A stretch of 64,000 bases of DNA, taken from the NCBI RefSeq assembly GCF_000315915.1, contig NC_020186.1, forward strand, positions 2,356,001 through 2,420,000, given 5' to 3'. Source of the DNA: Henningerozyma blattae CBS 6284. Its lineage: Eukaryota; Ascomycota; Saccharomycetes; Saccharomycetales; Saccharomycetaceae. The position numbers were made by a program, and so were the translations under genes. Below the pieces are notes generated by a model, which did not search any database, had not been told where the DNA came from, and was given only the letters and a program-made list of their open reading frames with translations. This document shows, one piece after another, positions 10,114 through 20,601 of this stretch (position 1 is the first letter of the stretch; each line of letters opens with the position of its first letter).

Positions 10114-10538
10114 TGTTTGATGTAGACATATGCTAAAAATATAAAGTAATGTTCTCAAGTTTAGGCTTTAAGCAAACGATCACACAATCCGATGACTACG
10201 AGTCATACAATCGTGCAGTCGTGCGTTCACGCAATTATATGGCTATGAGTCATAATATTATGCAATTGTGCAATTGCTTGACAAGTTAATAAACTAATAT
10301 TCAGGATAAATAGTTCTATTTGAAAACGTATAAATAGGGCTACTTATCCATCAAGAATTCATAAGTTTATAGTTCGTTCATATTAATTTTATAGTTATAA
10401 GAAAAACAAGTTATTATTTAAGTACAAGTGGTACTCTAGCTTTTAGTGTAAAAGTCCAATAACTCAAGAATAGTTCAGGTTTGTGTAAACCCTAATCCCT
10501 TGTAGTATTATTAGTATTGTCCCAAGACGATTACAACA
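10114..10538 (+). mobile_element. Probable solo LTR upstream of tRNA-Ala
   Basis: The segment opens TGTTTGATG and closes ACAACA, about 425 bp. It holds a TATA-like TATAAATA at 10329 and internal palindromic CGTGCAGTCGTGCG sequence. It starts 13 bp from the tRNA-Ala 5' end, the kind of spacing produced by Ty3-type integration. The boundaries come from the TGTT...AACA ends only, with no second copy in the window. Confidence 0.5.
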
Positions 10539-10777
10539 TTGAATATTATATAGTGATCTGGCTAGTATTTTACAGATGACTATAACCCTGATTATTCTTA
10601 TAACTATAACTTACTTATCTTATTCTGTGTAATTCTATATAGATGCCTCATGGGCATTGCTTTATATACAAGCGAGTTTACGCGTCACAACATGTTGACG
10701 CGAACGTCTCTGATTTAGTTAGGGCTTGTAAGTTCCTAACCTTTGGCACAGTGTACTGACAGTATCACTATGTAACA
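10539..10777 (-). mobile_element. Solo LTR, same family as 60709-60957
   Basis: This ~235-bp segment matches the + strand at 60716-60945 as its reverse complement with only a few differences. It includes the LTR-like TATATAAAG promoter segment (10660-10668 here). On the minus strand it starts TGTTACATAGTGATACTG. The 5' end could instead lie at 10797 (TGTTGGAATA on the minus strand, like a Ty1 delta end). No internal element is present. Confidence 0.7.
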
Positions 10778-10797
10778 AAATGTGTTGTATTCCAACA

Positions 10798-12766
10798 AGT
10801 ACTAACACATCAACCAAGACACGTAACTAATGTGCTGAAGTCCAACCTCAGAAACAACGTGTCCACAATATATAGACATGTTGTCCAATTGCCATGATGT
10901 TATCATGCCAGTACAATTTGTGTATAAACTCATCTAATTCACATTAATGTCTAACCCTTATCTATAGTTCTATATATTCTGGATATAAAAAAGAACCAAG
11001 CTATTTCGATCTACGCTCTATCTATAATACCACAAAATGTCTATCCTTTAAAAATCTACTAAAATAAAATGAGAAGTATTGTTGAAAGTATTGTTAGAAA
11101 AGTGAACAAAGAAAAGAAATAAATTAAAAATGATGCTGGAATATGATTATATCATTTTCCATTAGGTGGTAAAATACTTTTTATCACGTCATTATTAACA
11201 ATGTGTTTTTCTTATAATATCGAAAAACACTATTTAAGAAATATATTCATTTTGATTATATTATTTACTATATATGTCTAAATAAAGTAGTCGTCTTTAC
11301 ATCTTCAACACTGTATAACAATGTCTAACTCTCCTGAATCCCAGTAAATGAGTTGTTCGATATAGGTGTGTGACACAGGCAAACAGCTTAGTACCACTCT
11401 TTCGTAGTTGCTAAATAGAGAAGGTGTAGCACTTATGCGAGTTCCGCAGAATGATGGAGTCACGCAACTTAATGCTATATTGGAGTATTATTGTAATATT
11501 ATGATATTAAATTATCGAAGTTAAATAATGCTATCATTATCTGAAGTAACTATAATGCTATCCGTTTGATATGTTCTCTGTTGGAGACGGCATTTATTAG
11601 CATTCTGTATTTCTTGCATTATGATTGTAACCAAGAAGTTAATTCTTGGTCATGTGTCAAATAATATTTTACAGCAGGAGGCACTTTAACTCTTTTAAGT
11701 GACTTTTATATGCATAATAGTCTAGAAATGATCTTTTATAGTAGATTGATTTGAAAAACCTTGGAAGGATACATTACATTAGCAGATGTGCTACAGAAGA
11801 GTATTAATGACATAATAGTTACACAATAACACCTTTGACTTCAGCTATATAAATATGAAGTTTTATTCCTTCCCAACCATATATTTTAACTTGCCCTCTA
11901 AACAAAATCTGTACACCACATACTTTAGGGCTTGTGTAGAGTTTTTAGATACCATTCAGATAAAAATTAATGGCAACGTAGTTCCAATAATGTTTAAGGG
12001 GTTCTTAAAAATGGGATCTATGATAAATATTTCAAACAAGCTGAAGATATTAATGAAATATTTGCTACCAATAATACCCAAATCATAGACTTAATTATTC
12101 CCCATTTTATAGCATGTTTAGTATGATATCATTAGTAAACAAACATATAAGGTTAAAAGGCATCTAGACTCTGTTATTGGTTATGTTTTTTTTAAATATA
12201 TGTTTTTCACCAGTACATATTTGCAATATGCATTTATATCATTATACCTTAATGCTATTAGTAGTATTTTTTTTAAGGATAGTTTTATCCTTTTTGGCTT
12301 ATGGATTATCTATCACTCTTTGTACTTGAGTTGACCGTGGAAAATTTTCTCCCAATTTAATTTATATTGTTTTGCGAAAGATATCTTTATAGATGAAGAT
12401 ATTTCAGATATCTCATAATGTAGGGTAGTTCATCCCAGGAGCATCACTACCTTAATTTAATTGTGAAAATTCGTTTGCAGTTTATACTAATTTAATAATA
12501 TAAGCTATGTTATATTATATTTCAATTATTTCAATATTTTCAAAGAATTTAGCCATAATTAATATTAATGGCTTAAATAAAGGATTATAATGCAATTTCG
12601 TCCAATATCATGTAATTTTTGTTTCTAAAACCCTTTTTCTAAGATAAAGTAATAATACTAAAAGCTAGTATATCATCAAAAATTAGCCATTATTATAATA
12701 TATTTTAAAAATCATGATAATACGATATTTAAAATTATTCACAAGAAATCTCTTAGATTTTCTTTT

Positions 12767-12800
<34 letters not shown>

Positions 12801-13014
12801 TTATACTTCAAAATTTGTGGTTTCTTATCTCTTATACATGCGCATACAATTTCATAAGATAAATTTGCTTGTTATATATAGTCTCTTTTTATTTATTGTA
12901 CTTCAATTTAGCCAATAATACTCTGCAACATGCATACATATATAGACATTTTACTTTGAAAAATTAAAAATTTCAGTAAAATATCCGGAGACACTACAAC
13001 AAGATCCCATTCCA
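10798..13014. other. Gene-poor region upstream of TDA10
   Basis: This 2.2-kb AT-rich stretch may be a graveyard of retroelement sequence; one piece reads ACAATGTCTAACTCTCCTG near 11319, like a Ty gag start. A 77-codon frame at 11855-12088 has no recognisable family. A pure T30 tract at 12769-12798 probably keeps the TDA10 promoter free of nucleosomes. Confidence 0.4.
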
Positions 13015-13869
13015 ATGAATGATAATACAGCTTTAAATACCATTTTAACCTTCGTAGATAATCAACTGTGCCAATGGAAAAAATCAAAACAGTTTAAGAA
13101 AAGCCCCTTATATATATTTATTTCTGGACCACAGGGATCTGGAAAGTCTTACTCTAGCAAAAAGATAGGCGAACACATAACAACTAACTATTCTGATATT
13201 TCATCACTAGCCATTTCAATTGATGATTTTTATCTAAAAAGAGAAGATCAAATCCAATTACAAAATAAATATTCTAATAATAAATTATTAGACGGACGTG
13301 GATTACCTGGCACGCATGATTTGCCGTTATTATCACAATTTGTGGAATCTACTCTATCATATACAAATAGTTCTTTAAATGTACCCCATTATGATAAATC
13401 AAAATATGGTGGTCTAGGAGATAGAGCCCCCACATCAACTCAAAAAAAATTGCCAATCGATGTTATAATTTTTGAAGGTTGGTTTGTTGGGTATGAATCT
13501 ATTTCTAGAAATATGAAGAAAACATTGGATGAAAACATGATTGACATTAACAAATATCTCTTGCATTATAGCAAATTATTATGGGATAACGACCTAATTT
13601 CGTCAATTGGTATAGTCTTTGCGACTAATAAGATACACAATGTTTATAATTGGCGTAAGCAACAAGAACGTGAACTAATTGAACAGACAGGTAATGGTAT
13701 GACGGATGAACAAGTTGAAAAATTTATTGACCGTTATTGGCCATGCTACGAAGAATATTTTGAAGATTTCATCAAGAGTAAAAAATTGGGTAACATTGCT
13801 ACATTGACTGTTACTATAAATATCGATAGAAACCTTGAGTATTCAGAAATATCTTTACACAACCAATGA
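13015..13869 (+). CDS. TDA10: P-loop kinase-like protein Tda10
   Basis: The product is a 284-residue P-loop NTPase of the phosphoribulokinase/glycerate-kinase-like family. Yeast Tda10 (YGR205W, about 290 residues) is structurally related to plant D-glycerate 3-kinase, but its substrate is not established to my knowledge. Visible motifs are Walker A ISGPQGSGKS near residue 41, a conserved IDDFYLKREDQ, GRGLPGTHDLPL, HYDKSKYGGLGDR and the Walker-B-like IIFEGWFVG. The start is the first ATG, following an AT-rich promoter. It lies next to a thioredoxin gene, as YGR205W lies near YGR209C in S. cerevisiae. Confidence 0.95.
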   Translation: MNDNTALNTILTFVDNQLCQWKKSKQFKKSPLYIFISGPQGSGKSYSSKKIGEHITTNYSDISSLAISIDDFYLKREDQIQLQNKYSNNKLLDGRGLPGTHDLPLLSQFVESTLSYTNSSLNVPHYDKSKYGGLGDRAPTSTQKKLPIDVIIFEGWFVGYESISRNMKKTLDENMIDINKYLLHYSKLLWDNDLISSIGIVFATNKIHNVYNWRKQQERELIEQTGNGMTDEQVEKFIDRYWPCYEEYFEDFIKSKKLGNIATLTVTINIDRNLEYSEISLHNQ

Positions 13870-14434
13870 AGGAATATATGAAGTTTTTTTAACACTGAGA
13901 TAATTACTTTATAATATGATAGGCTTTGGACCTCTTTATGTATTTAATTAAACTTGATATAGTAATATATAATAGTTTAATTACAAAACGACGATATTTT
14001 TCTGCCATATGAATCATCTCTAAGGTAATGGCAGCATTTTGCCATCGTAATCTTCAGAGCAGAAAATTGTGTTACAATATTTTTATTATACAAAAGTTGT
14101 TTTCTAATGTGAAAACTTTATGGTAAATGCAATTTCTCTATAGCTTAGTTTTGAATTTATTTTGGACATTATAAGCTGTTATCTAAATAGAATGTTTTCT
14201 CAAAATAATATCTCAACAAAAGTAAAAATTAATTAAAGAGCTTAAAGGATGAACATTATTAATATTTTTGCACCAAGAAGTATCAATATGAAACTGAATA
14301 TCAAACTCTCATTTTTGATTCTATTGCATCTCAATAAGAAAAGGAAAAAAAGAAAATTCCGCTTTATATTTTAACAAAGATTACCTCCAGATCAACTTAC
14401 TAAAACGTTCAAAACAAAATAGATCTTTGAAATA
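13870..14434. other. Convergent intergenic region between TDA10 and the thioredoxin gene
   Basis: AT-rich 3' flanks of two convergent genes. Nothing else is recognised. Confidence 0.4.
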
Positions 14435-14773
14435 TTAGACTGACTTATGACTATCAATCGCTTGCTTTAACACGGCTGGATTTGCACCAATCACTCTATC
14501 TACCACTTCCCCCTTCTTATGCAAAGCATAAGTTGGTAGCCCTTCAACTTTACATTTTTTGGCTAATTCTGGAGCCGTATCTACTTGGACACAATAAAAA
14601 TCTGCAGTGTCTGAATATTTTGTACAATATCTATTCACTATTGGATGCATCAGCTTACAAGGCCCACACCATGAAGCTTCAAATACAATTACGACCAATC
14701 GACTTTCTTGTTGTGGATTAATAGCTTTCTCAAAATCATCAGAATTATTGATCTCTTGTAAATATCTCATCAT
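14435..14773 (-). CDS. Divergent thioredoxin
   Basis: This is a 112-residue thioredoxin-fold protein with the dithiol active site WCGPCK (about residues 35-40), a cis-proline loop GLPTY and a C-terminal VIGANPAVLKQAI typical of yeast Trx1/Trx2 (103 residues). It should reduce disulfides using thioredoxin reductase. Two features are odd. The buried aspartate of VDFFATWCGPC is replaced by valine (IVFEASWCGPC), and the N-terminus is about nine residues longer. Position near TDA10 suggests descent from TRX2 (YGR209C), but the divergence leaves open a specialised paralog. Two possible starts are adjacent (MM), and the first is used. Confidence 0.88.
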   Translation of the reverse strand: MMRYLQEINNSDDFEKAINPQQESRLVVIVFEASWCGPCKLMHPIVNRYCTKYSDTADFYCVQVDTAPELAKKCKVEGLPTYALHKKGEVVDRVIGANPAVLKQAIDSHKSV

Positions 14774-16623
14774 TTAGAAGTATATATTAGAAAGTAGAGT
14801 TGGTTGTATTAGTATTTTTTTTTTAAATAATATTTCTGTAAGATAATAAAAGAGACAATGTCTAAAACACCGATAATTCTTTTTATTTTGGAGGTAATTA
14901 TTGAAAAATGTGGAATAAAAATAACCTATTTAAAGTTTAAAATAATATAGATGATACGAATTTTGGATCTGCAGTCAAATAGTTGAGGTCTTTATAAGAT
15001 CAAAATAACCCCCCTGCAAGTTAAAACAGGACACCACAGAATTAAGTTTAATATTTTATGAAATTGAACTGAGATTAACTGATGCCCTACTGAATTGGAA
15101 ATAGACTAATCCTAATAATAATTAAAATAAGAAAAGATACGAGAGGTCGAATGATATTGAAATATAGCCAAAGAAAGGAACGATCAGTACTAACCTCCAT
15201 TAATTTCTCCAAGAATTAATCAGCATGCTGAGTAACTGCTGTTTGAACTCAATCATAAGTTTAACTTACTACGTAATAATAGCTATGCATATTCACCTTA
15301 TTGATGGTGTTTATTTATTTATGTACAAAATTAATTAAATTAGTGCAGTAGTGTAACCTATTGGAGTGGACTAAAAATTTATCCACCCAAACAATTCAGT
15401 GTACAAATAATTTTCCTGAATGGCTTATTGGGATTTTTGTTTAATAAACTCATTTTAAATTAAAGAGGGCCGATTGACAGATCTGACGATATTTTTTTGG
15501 TAACAATGTCATATATTTTATACGAATATCAATACGCATGAGCAAACATACTGTGAAGAATAAAAGGGTGAACAGCCTAATAGATAGCCATATCTTTAAA
15601 ATATTCACTAAATAGGTTCCAACGATATTTTACTCACCGGAACGGGCAATACATGGAGGGGGATAATATGCTTAGAACCAATTAGGTCTCTCTCCAGGTA
15701 TAGCTTTCGACCCTAAGATTATTGGGTTAATTAACCAAGAAGGAGTATTGATAATATCAAGAAACTACAAGAATTATTCCTTCCGTTTTCTGACATGAAT
15801 AGTACAAAATTGAGAACATTGAGAACATTACGAACTAAACATAACACGAGAATTAAAATTGTGAAATAAGTTATTCTACAATAGATATACAGTCAAGATA
15901 TTTTCCTTTGTAAAACCTGGTCCTTAAAATAAAGGGACTATAAAAAACTGGCCACTATATTTTACCCAATCAATATTGAATGTTCCGATGATATAGTCTT
16001 ACTTAGGCATGAGAAGATACCACTACGCATTTGTATAGGTCACAGTCAGGTGTGCAAGATGGATCCTTTCGGAAGACACTGTGTCAAGTTTCGGAAAATT
16101 CATAGACCTCATCGCTAAGAAAGTTAATCCGTGAAAGTATAACGTAACGGATGCCTTATAGGCTCTTTCTTTTTCTCTTTTTCACTTTATTATTCCACGT
16201 GCAGATTTAGTATTGATCATTATTGAATCGTACCAGAACGCAATGAAGTATTGCAAAGAACATGCTTATATTTTGTTACGAAGGTGACTTTATTGGACAA
16301 TAGAACTCGATTACTTGAGAAGTATTGAAAATACGAGCTAACTGTTAGGGACGCATTTCTTGGCATTTCTTGGTCTATTAATCCGAAGAAAATCTTAGCT
16401 TTGCTGTTTTGTAATTCTCGTTCTCTTTTCAATCACCATTTTCTTATATTTTTTGGTGACACTCTTAAAATGCCTTCCAAGATTATTAAGTCGACCAGTA
16501 AAAAATAAAGTCTCGGTCAAAACTTTATTGTATAATAAATCTTATTAATAATATCTTAATAATAGTAATTCAGTAGAAAACAAATGAATTTTGGTTACGT
16601 AAATAGAATACTAGTATAGAGTC
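14774..16623. other. 1.85-kb intergenic region with no recognised gene
   Basis: The stretch is mixed in composition and somewhat less AT-rich than its surroundings. It contains an E-box CACGTG at 16196 and no open frame that resembles a protein. A decayed gene or retroelement is possible but not demonstrated. Confidence 0.35.
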
Positions 16624-17292
16624 ATGTTAAAAGGTTCTGTATTCAAGAGATTTCATCATTTTGCAAGACTCGATCTTCGAATTGGCCATGTAAATAACGT
16701 TATCAGACATCCGAGCTCTTCAAAATTATATGTTTTACAAGTTCAAACATCAAATCTTGAACCACTGGTGAATAAACAAATATGCTCGGGTTTACAAGAA
16801 CATATTCCCATTGAAAATTTACAAAACCAATTTGTAGTTGTATTAGAAAATATTAAAAAATGTAAATTAAGGGGTGAGGTTAGTGAAGCTATGCTACTGT
16901 GTGGAGTACAGCAATCTTCAACAGATGTAAACAACAATAATACCAACTCATCAGTTACTAGCAAAGTTGTTCTATGTAAACCATTGAAAACTAATCCTGA
17001 TTTAATAGGCCAAAGGATTTTATTAAAAAGTGGAATCACTTGTTCCCCACCACTTTCAAAACTTGAAAATAAGGAATTAGTGAAGAGACTAAAGTCCAAA
17101 GAATGGGATGATATTTCTTCCAGATTAAAAGTTAGTAGTAATGGAGATGTAGTTTATATTCAATCAGAAAAAGAAATACAAGAAGCAAATTCAAATAACA
17201 TTGAAGATTCATTAGTTGTTTGGAGTAATGAACTAAATGAATATATTCCTATAAAAGTTCAAGGCTTACCAGAAGGAAGTTCAGTTTGTTAA
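16624..17292 (+). CDS. Arc1/EMAP-II-like tRNA-binding domain protein
   Basis: This 222-residue protein is almost entirely an OB-fold tRNA-binding domain plus the EMAP-II-like C-terminal extension. Matching segments are FARLDLRIGHV, HPSSSKLYVLQV, QICSGLQEHIP, FVVVLENIKKCKLRGEVSEAMLLCG and a VVLCKPLK segment. These correspond to the C-terminal half of Arc1, the cofactor that delivers tRNA to MetRS and GluRS. The GST-like N-terminal domain and the lysine-rich middle of Arc1 are absent, and no such sequence precedes the start. A short insertion rich in Asn (NNNNTNSS) sits after the OB core. It may be an Arc1 paralog or an independent tRNA chaperone. The family call is firm; the function is inferred. 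Confidence 0.85.
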   Translation: MLKGSVFKRFHHFARLDLRIGHVNNVIRHPSSSKLYVLQVQTSNLEPLVNKQICSGLQEHIPIENLQNQFVVVLENIKKCKLRGEVSEAMLLCGVQQSSTDVNNNNTNSSVTSKVVLCKPLKTNPDLIGQRILLKSGITCSPPLSKLENKELVKRLKSKEWDDISSRLKVSSNGDVVYIQSEKEIQEANSNNIEDSLVVWSNELNEYIPIKVQGLPEGSSVC

Positions 17293-17627
17293 GGCATTCC
17301 ATATACAAGGGAATATTGTACATAAAGAAATAGAATTTTAAACAAAAATGAAGAAACGTACTATCAGAGTAAAATAAATATCACAAGCTGCAGTAGTATC
17401 TTAAGAATATAAAATAATTAATAAATAAATAAATTATAAATAAATAAAGTGTGAAGTAAATAAATATAATAAATAAAATAAATAGTATTACTAGTCAAAT
17501 GAATTTCTTTTTACAGGGGGCATTTATTGAATGGAAGCGAAAAAAACAATATAAATATTAATTCTGGTACCGTTCAATAGCGTTCTGTGTTAAAATAAAT
17601 TAGAAGACAATTAGAAACTAATCAATT
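17293..17627. other. Convergent intergenic region before ACO1
   Basis: 335 bp of AT-rich 3' flank with ATAAATAAAT-type repeats. No gene is seen. Confidence 0.4.
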
Positions 17628-19958
17628 TTAGTTGGCCAATTTGTCTTTTCTAATTTTGTTCAAGGCAGAACCGTTTTTGAACCATTCAATTTGTTCTTCG
17701 TTGAATGTATGAGTTAACTCAGTGGTCCAAGAGTCACCATTCTTTGGAGTAACTCTCATTGTGACACACTTGCCTGGGGCAAATTCAGATAAACCAATAA
17801 TATCGATCTTATCATCCGGGTTAATCTTGTCGTAATCAGCTGGGTCCTTGAAGTTCAAGGCCAATAAACCTTGTTTCTTCAAGTTAGTTTCATGAATACG
17901 GGCAAATGATTTAGTGATGATGGCAAACCCACCTAAGAATCTTGGTTCTAAAGCGGCATGTTCACGGGAAGAACCTTCACCGAAGTTTTCACCACCAATA
18001 ACAACCCATTTAATACCTTGATCTCTGTAATCTCTGGCAGTGTCTGGAACACCCTTGTATTCACCAGTGTAAACGTTCTTAACATTGTTAGCCTTCTTAT
18101 TTTCAGCATTAATAGCACCAATCATATAATTGTTAGAGATATTTTCTAAATGACCTCTGTATTTTAACCATGGACCAGCCATTGAAATATGATCAGTTGT
18201 AGTCTTACCCAATGATTTAATTAAAATTGGCATGTCTAAAGAATCTTTACCATCCCAAGCTTTGAATGGTTTCAATAATTGTAAACGGTCAGAAGTTGGA
18301 GAGACCTTAACTTCAACATTGGAACGATCTTCTGGTGGGGCTTGGTAAGTACTAGCACCCTTATCATAACCTCTAGTTGGTAAACCTTCACCAACTGGTT
18401 CCTTTAGCATGAACTCATTGCCATCCTTGTCCTTTAACTTATCAGTTAATGGGTTAAATCTTAAGTCACCAGCAATGGCAAAAGCTGTGACGATTTCTGG
18501 AGAGGCAACAAATGAGTGAGTTTCTGGGTTACCATCATTTCTTGAAGTGAAGTTTCTGTTGAAAGAAGAGACAATGGTGTTCTTGTCACCTTTCTTAATA
18601 TCTCTACGATCCCATTGACCAATACATGGACCACAAGCGTTAGCCAAAACGATACCACCAAATTCTTTAAAAGTACCTAATTGACCATCACGGTCAATGG
18701 TAGCTCTAATTTGTTCAGAACCTGGTGTGACTGTGTAGATAGTCTTAGCTTTCAAACCATGAGAAGCGGCATCTTTAACGATAGAAGCAGCACGAGACAT
18801 ATCTTCATAAGAAGAGTTGGTACAAGAACCAATTAAACTGACTCTAACATCTAATGGCCAGTTGTTTTGAACTGCAACATCCTTTAACTTAGAGATTGGA
18901 GTAGCCAAATCTGGAGTAAATGGACCATTGACGTAAGGTTCCAAGGTATTCAAGTCTAATTCAATCAATTCATCATATTCTGCACCTTCATCAGCAGATA
19001 AGAAATCTTTTTGATATAATTTGGCAAAGTCAGCAATTTGTGAACGACCGGTAGCATTCAAATATTCGACCATTGATTTATTGAATGGGAAAACAGAGGT
19101 AGTAGCACCAATTTCAGCACCCATATTACAAATGGTACCCATACCAGTGGCAGAGAAAGTGTCAACACCTTCACCAAAATATTCTACAATCTTACCAGTA
19201 CCACCTTTAACAGTAGTAATACCAGCTAATTTCAAGATAATATCCTTTGGAGAAGTCCATCCACTCATCTTACCAGTCAATTTAACACCCAAAATCTTTG
19301 GTGCTTTCAATTCCCATGGTAAATCGGACATAACATCAACAGCATCTGCACCACCAACACCAATAGCTAATTGACCTAAACCACCAGCATTTGGAGTGTG
19401 CGAATCAGTACCAATTAATAAGGCACCTGGGAAGGCATAATTTTCTAAGATAATTTGATGGATAATACCAGAACCTGGACCCCAGAACCCCATATTGTAT
19501 TTGGAGGTAGCAGTCTTTAAGAAATCGTAAACTTCCTTATTTAAATCGACAGCTCTCTTTAAATCCTTTTCACCACCAACTTGAGCTTGGATTAAATGAT
19601 CACAATGAATAGTAGTTGGTCTTGCAACTTCAGGTAAACCTGCAGACATAAATTGTAAAATAGCCATTTGAGCAGTAGCATCTTGACAAGCAACACGGTC
19701 TGGTCTCAACTTCAAATATGAAACACCTCTTTCAATAGCTTGACCATGTGGGTCGTCCAAATGACCATATAAGATCTTTTCAGCATAAGTCAATGGTCTA
19801 CCTAGTCTCTTTCTAACAATGTCGACGTTTTCAACATTTTGTTTATAATTAATAAAAGAATGACTTTCAACTAAATTTTGGTTAACTTTAGAGTCTTTTG
19901 TCAAGGTAGCTAGACCTCTCTTTAATGGTTTTGTTAAGACAGTACGAGCACTTAGCAT
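17628..19958 (-). CDS. ACO1: Mitochondrial aconitase
   Basis: Aconitase interconverts citrate and isocitrate in the TCA cycle and, in yeast, also binds mtDNA nucleoids. The 776-residue product matches Aco1 (778). It begins with a basic presequence ([19 protein letters not shown]) and carries the [4Fe-4S] ligand motifs [10 protein letters not shown] near residue 377 and [10 protein letters not shown] near 443. The swivelling C-terminal domain contains [19 protein letters not shown]. Codon use is strongly biased (TTG, GTC, AAG), as expected for high expression. STT4 lies upstream on the same strand, as in YLR304C-YLR305C. The promoter carries three GTCAC boxes. Confidence 0.98.
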   Translation of the reverse strand: MLSARTVLTKPLKRGLATLTKDSKVNQNLVESHSFINYKQNVENVDIVRKRLGRPLTYAEKILYGHLDDPHGQAIERGVSYLKLRPDRVACQDATAQMAILQFMSAGLPEVARPTTIHCDHLIQAQVGGEKDLKRAVDLNKEVYDFLKTATSKYNMGFWGPGSGIIHQIILENYAFPGALLIGTDSHTPNAGGLGQLAIGVGGADAVDVMSDLPWELKAPKILGVKLTGKMSGWTSPKDIILKLAGITTVKGGTGKIVEYFGEGVDTFSATGMGTICNMGAEIGATTSVFPFNKSMVEYLNATGRSQIADFAKLYQKDFLSADEGAEYDELIELDLNTLEPYVNGPFTPDLATPISKLKDVAVQNNWPLDVRVSLIGSCTNSSYEDMSRAASIVKDAASHGLKAKTIYTVTPGSEQIRATIDRDGQLGTFKEFGGIVLANACGPCIGQWDRRDIKKGDKNTIVSSFNRNFTSRNDGNPETHSFVASPEIVTAFAIAGDLRFNPLTDKLKDKDGNEFMLKEPVGEGLPTRGYDKGASTYQAPPEDRSNVEVKVSPTSDRLQLLKPFKAWDGKDSLDMPILIKSLGKTTTDHISMAGPWLKYRGHLENISNNYMIGAINAENKKANNVKNVYTGEYKGVPDTARDYRDQGIKWVVIGGENFGEGSSREHAALEPRFLGGFAIITKSFARIHETNLKKQGLLALNFKDPADYDKINPDDKIDIIGLSEFAPGKCVTMRVTPKNGDSWTTELTHTFNEEQIEWFKNGSALNKIRKDKLAN

Positions 19959-20601
19959 TGTTAATTGAAGTTATAGCTTGGTATTGGATCTTTTTTTTTT
20001 GGATGTAAAATATTAGAATCTTATTAGAAGGTGAATTTGGAATATAAATAGATATAATAGTCTTCGAATTGAATAATATTGAGCTAATATATCGGATATG
20101 TGTAATGCAAAATGAATCCTTCAGGATTAGATCAAATTACAAATCTAGTGACTATCAAAGACGTAAGAATCTGCTTACTTGGTCAAAATAATATGCAAAT
20201 TTCAATACTTGAATTTCTTTCTAGCTTCAGCAACGAAAATACTAATCCAAATAAGTTAATATATAAATAAGTATAGGTATATAATGTCTTCTAGATCAAT
20301 GACAAAATAACAATTAAAATTTATTTACAAATAATTGTGTTAAACCAATCTAATATTGATTCGTATCCCTTGACTGTTAAAATCGCCATCCCTTATATAC
20401 CTGCATATCCCGTATATCCGAATGGGCATCCGGGCCCTTAGTTTTGAAGAGCGTGACCGCAATAGCTAGCGCCGTGACCGAGCTCGGCCTGGATCGGCAG
20501 CGTCGCAAATTGGGCATCGCGTCACAAAAGGGTATGCCAGTAATGTTGGATAACGTTAATTACTAAGTACTTCATTAGAATTATATTAGAATTGAGTCCA
20601 T
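19959..20601. other. ACO1 promoter region
   Basis: 643 bp between the ACO1 start and the STT4 stop. It is AT-rich except for a GC-rich island at about 20420-20530. It also contains a CCAAT box at 20345. Confidence 0.6.
20453..20525 (-). promoter_or_regulatory. Cluster of three GTCAC (Rtg1/Rtg3-type) boxes upstream of ACO1
   Basis: The R-box core GTCAC occurs as GTGAC at 20453-20457 and 20474-20478, and as GTCAC at 20521-20525, inside a GC-rich island. In S. cerevisiae ACO1 is a retrograde-pathway (RTG) target, so the cluster fits that control. Binding is inferred from the motif only. Confidence 0.5.

Noticed and set aside
11855..12088. 77-codon open frame in the gene-poor region
   Set aside because: Short, no known family, no supporting promoter features. 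A retroelement remnant cannot be shown.
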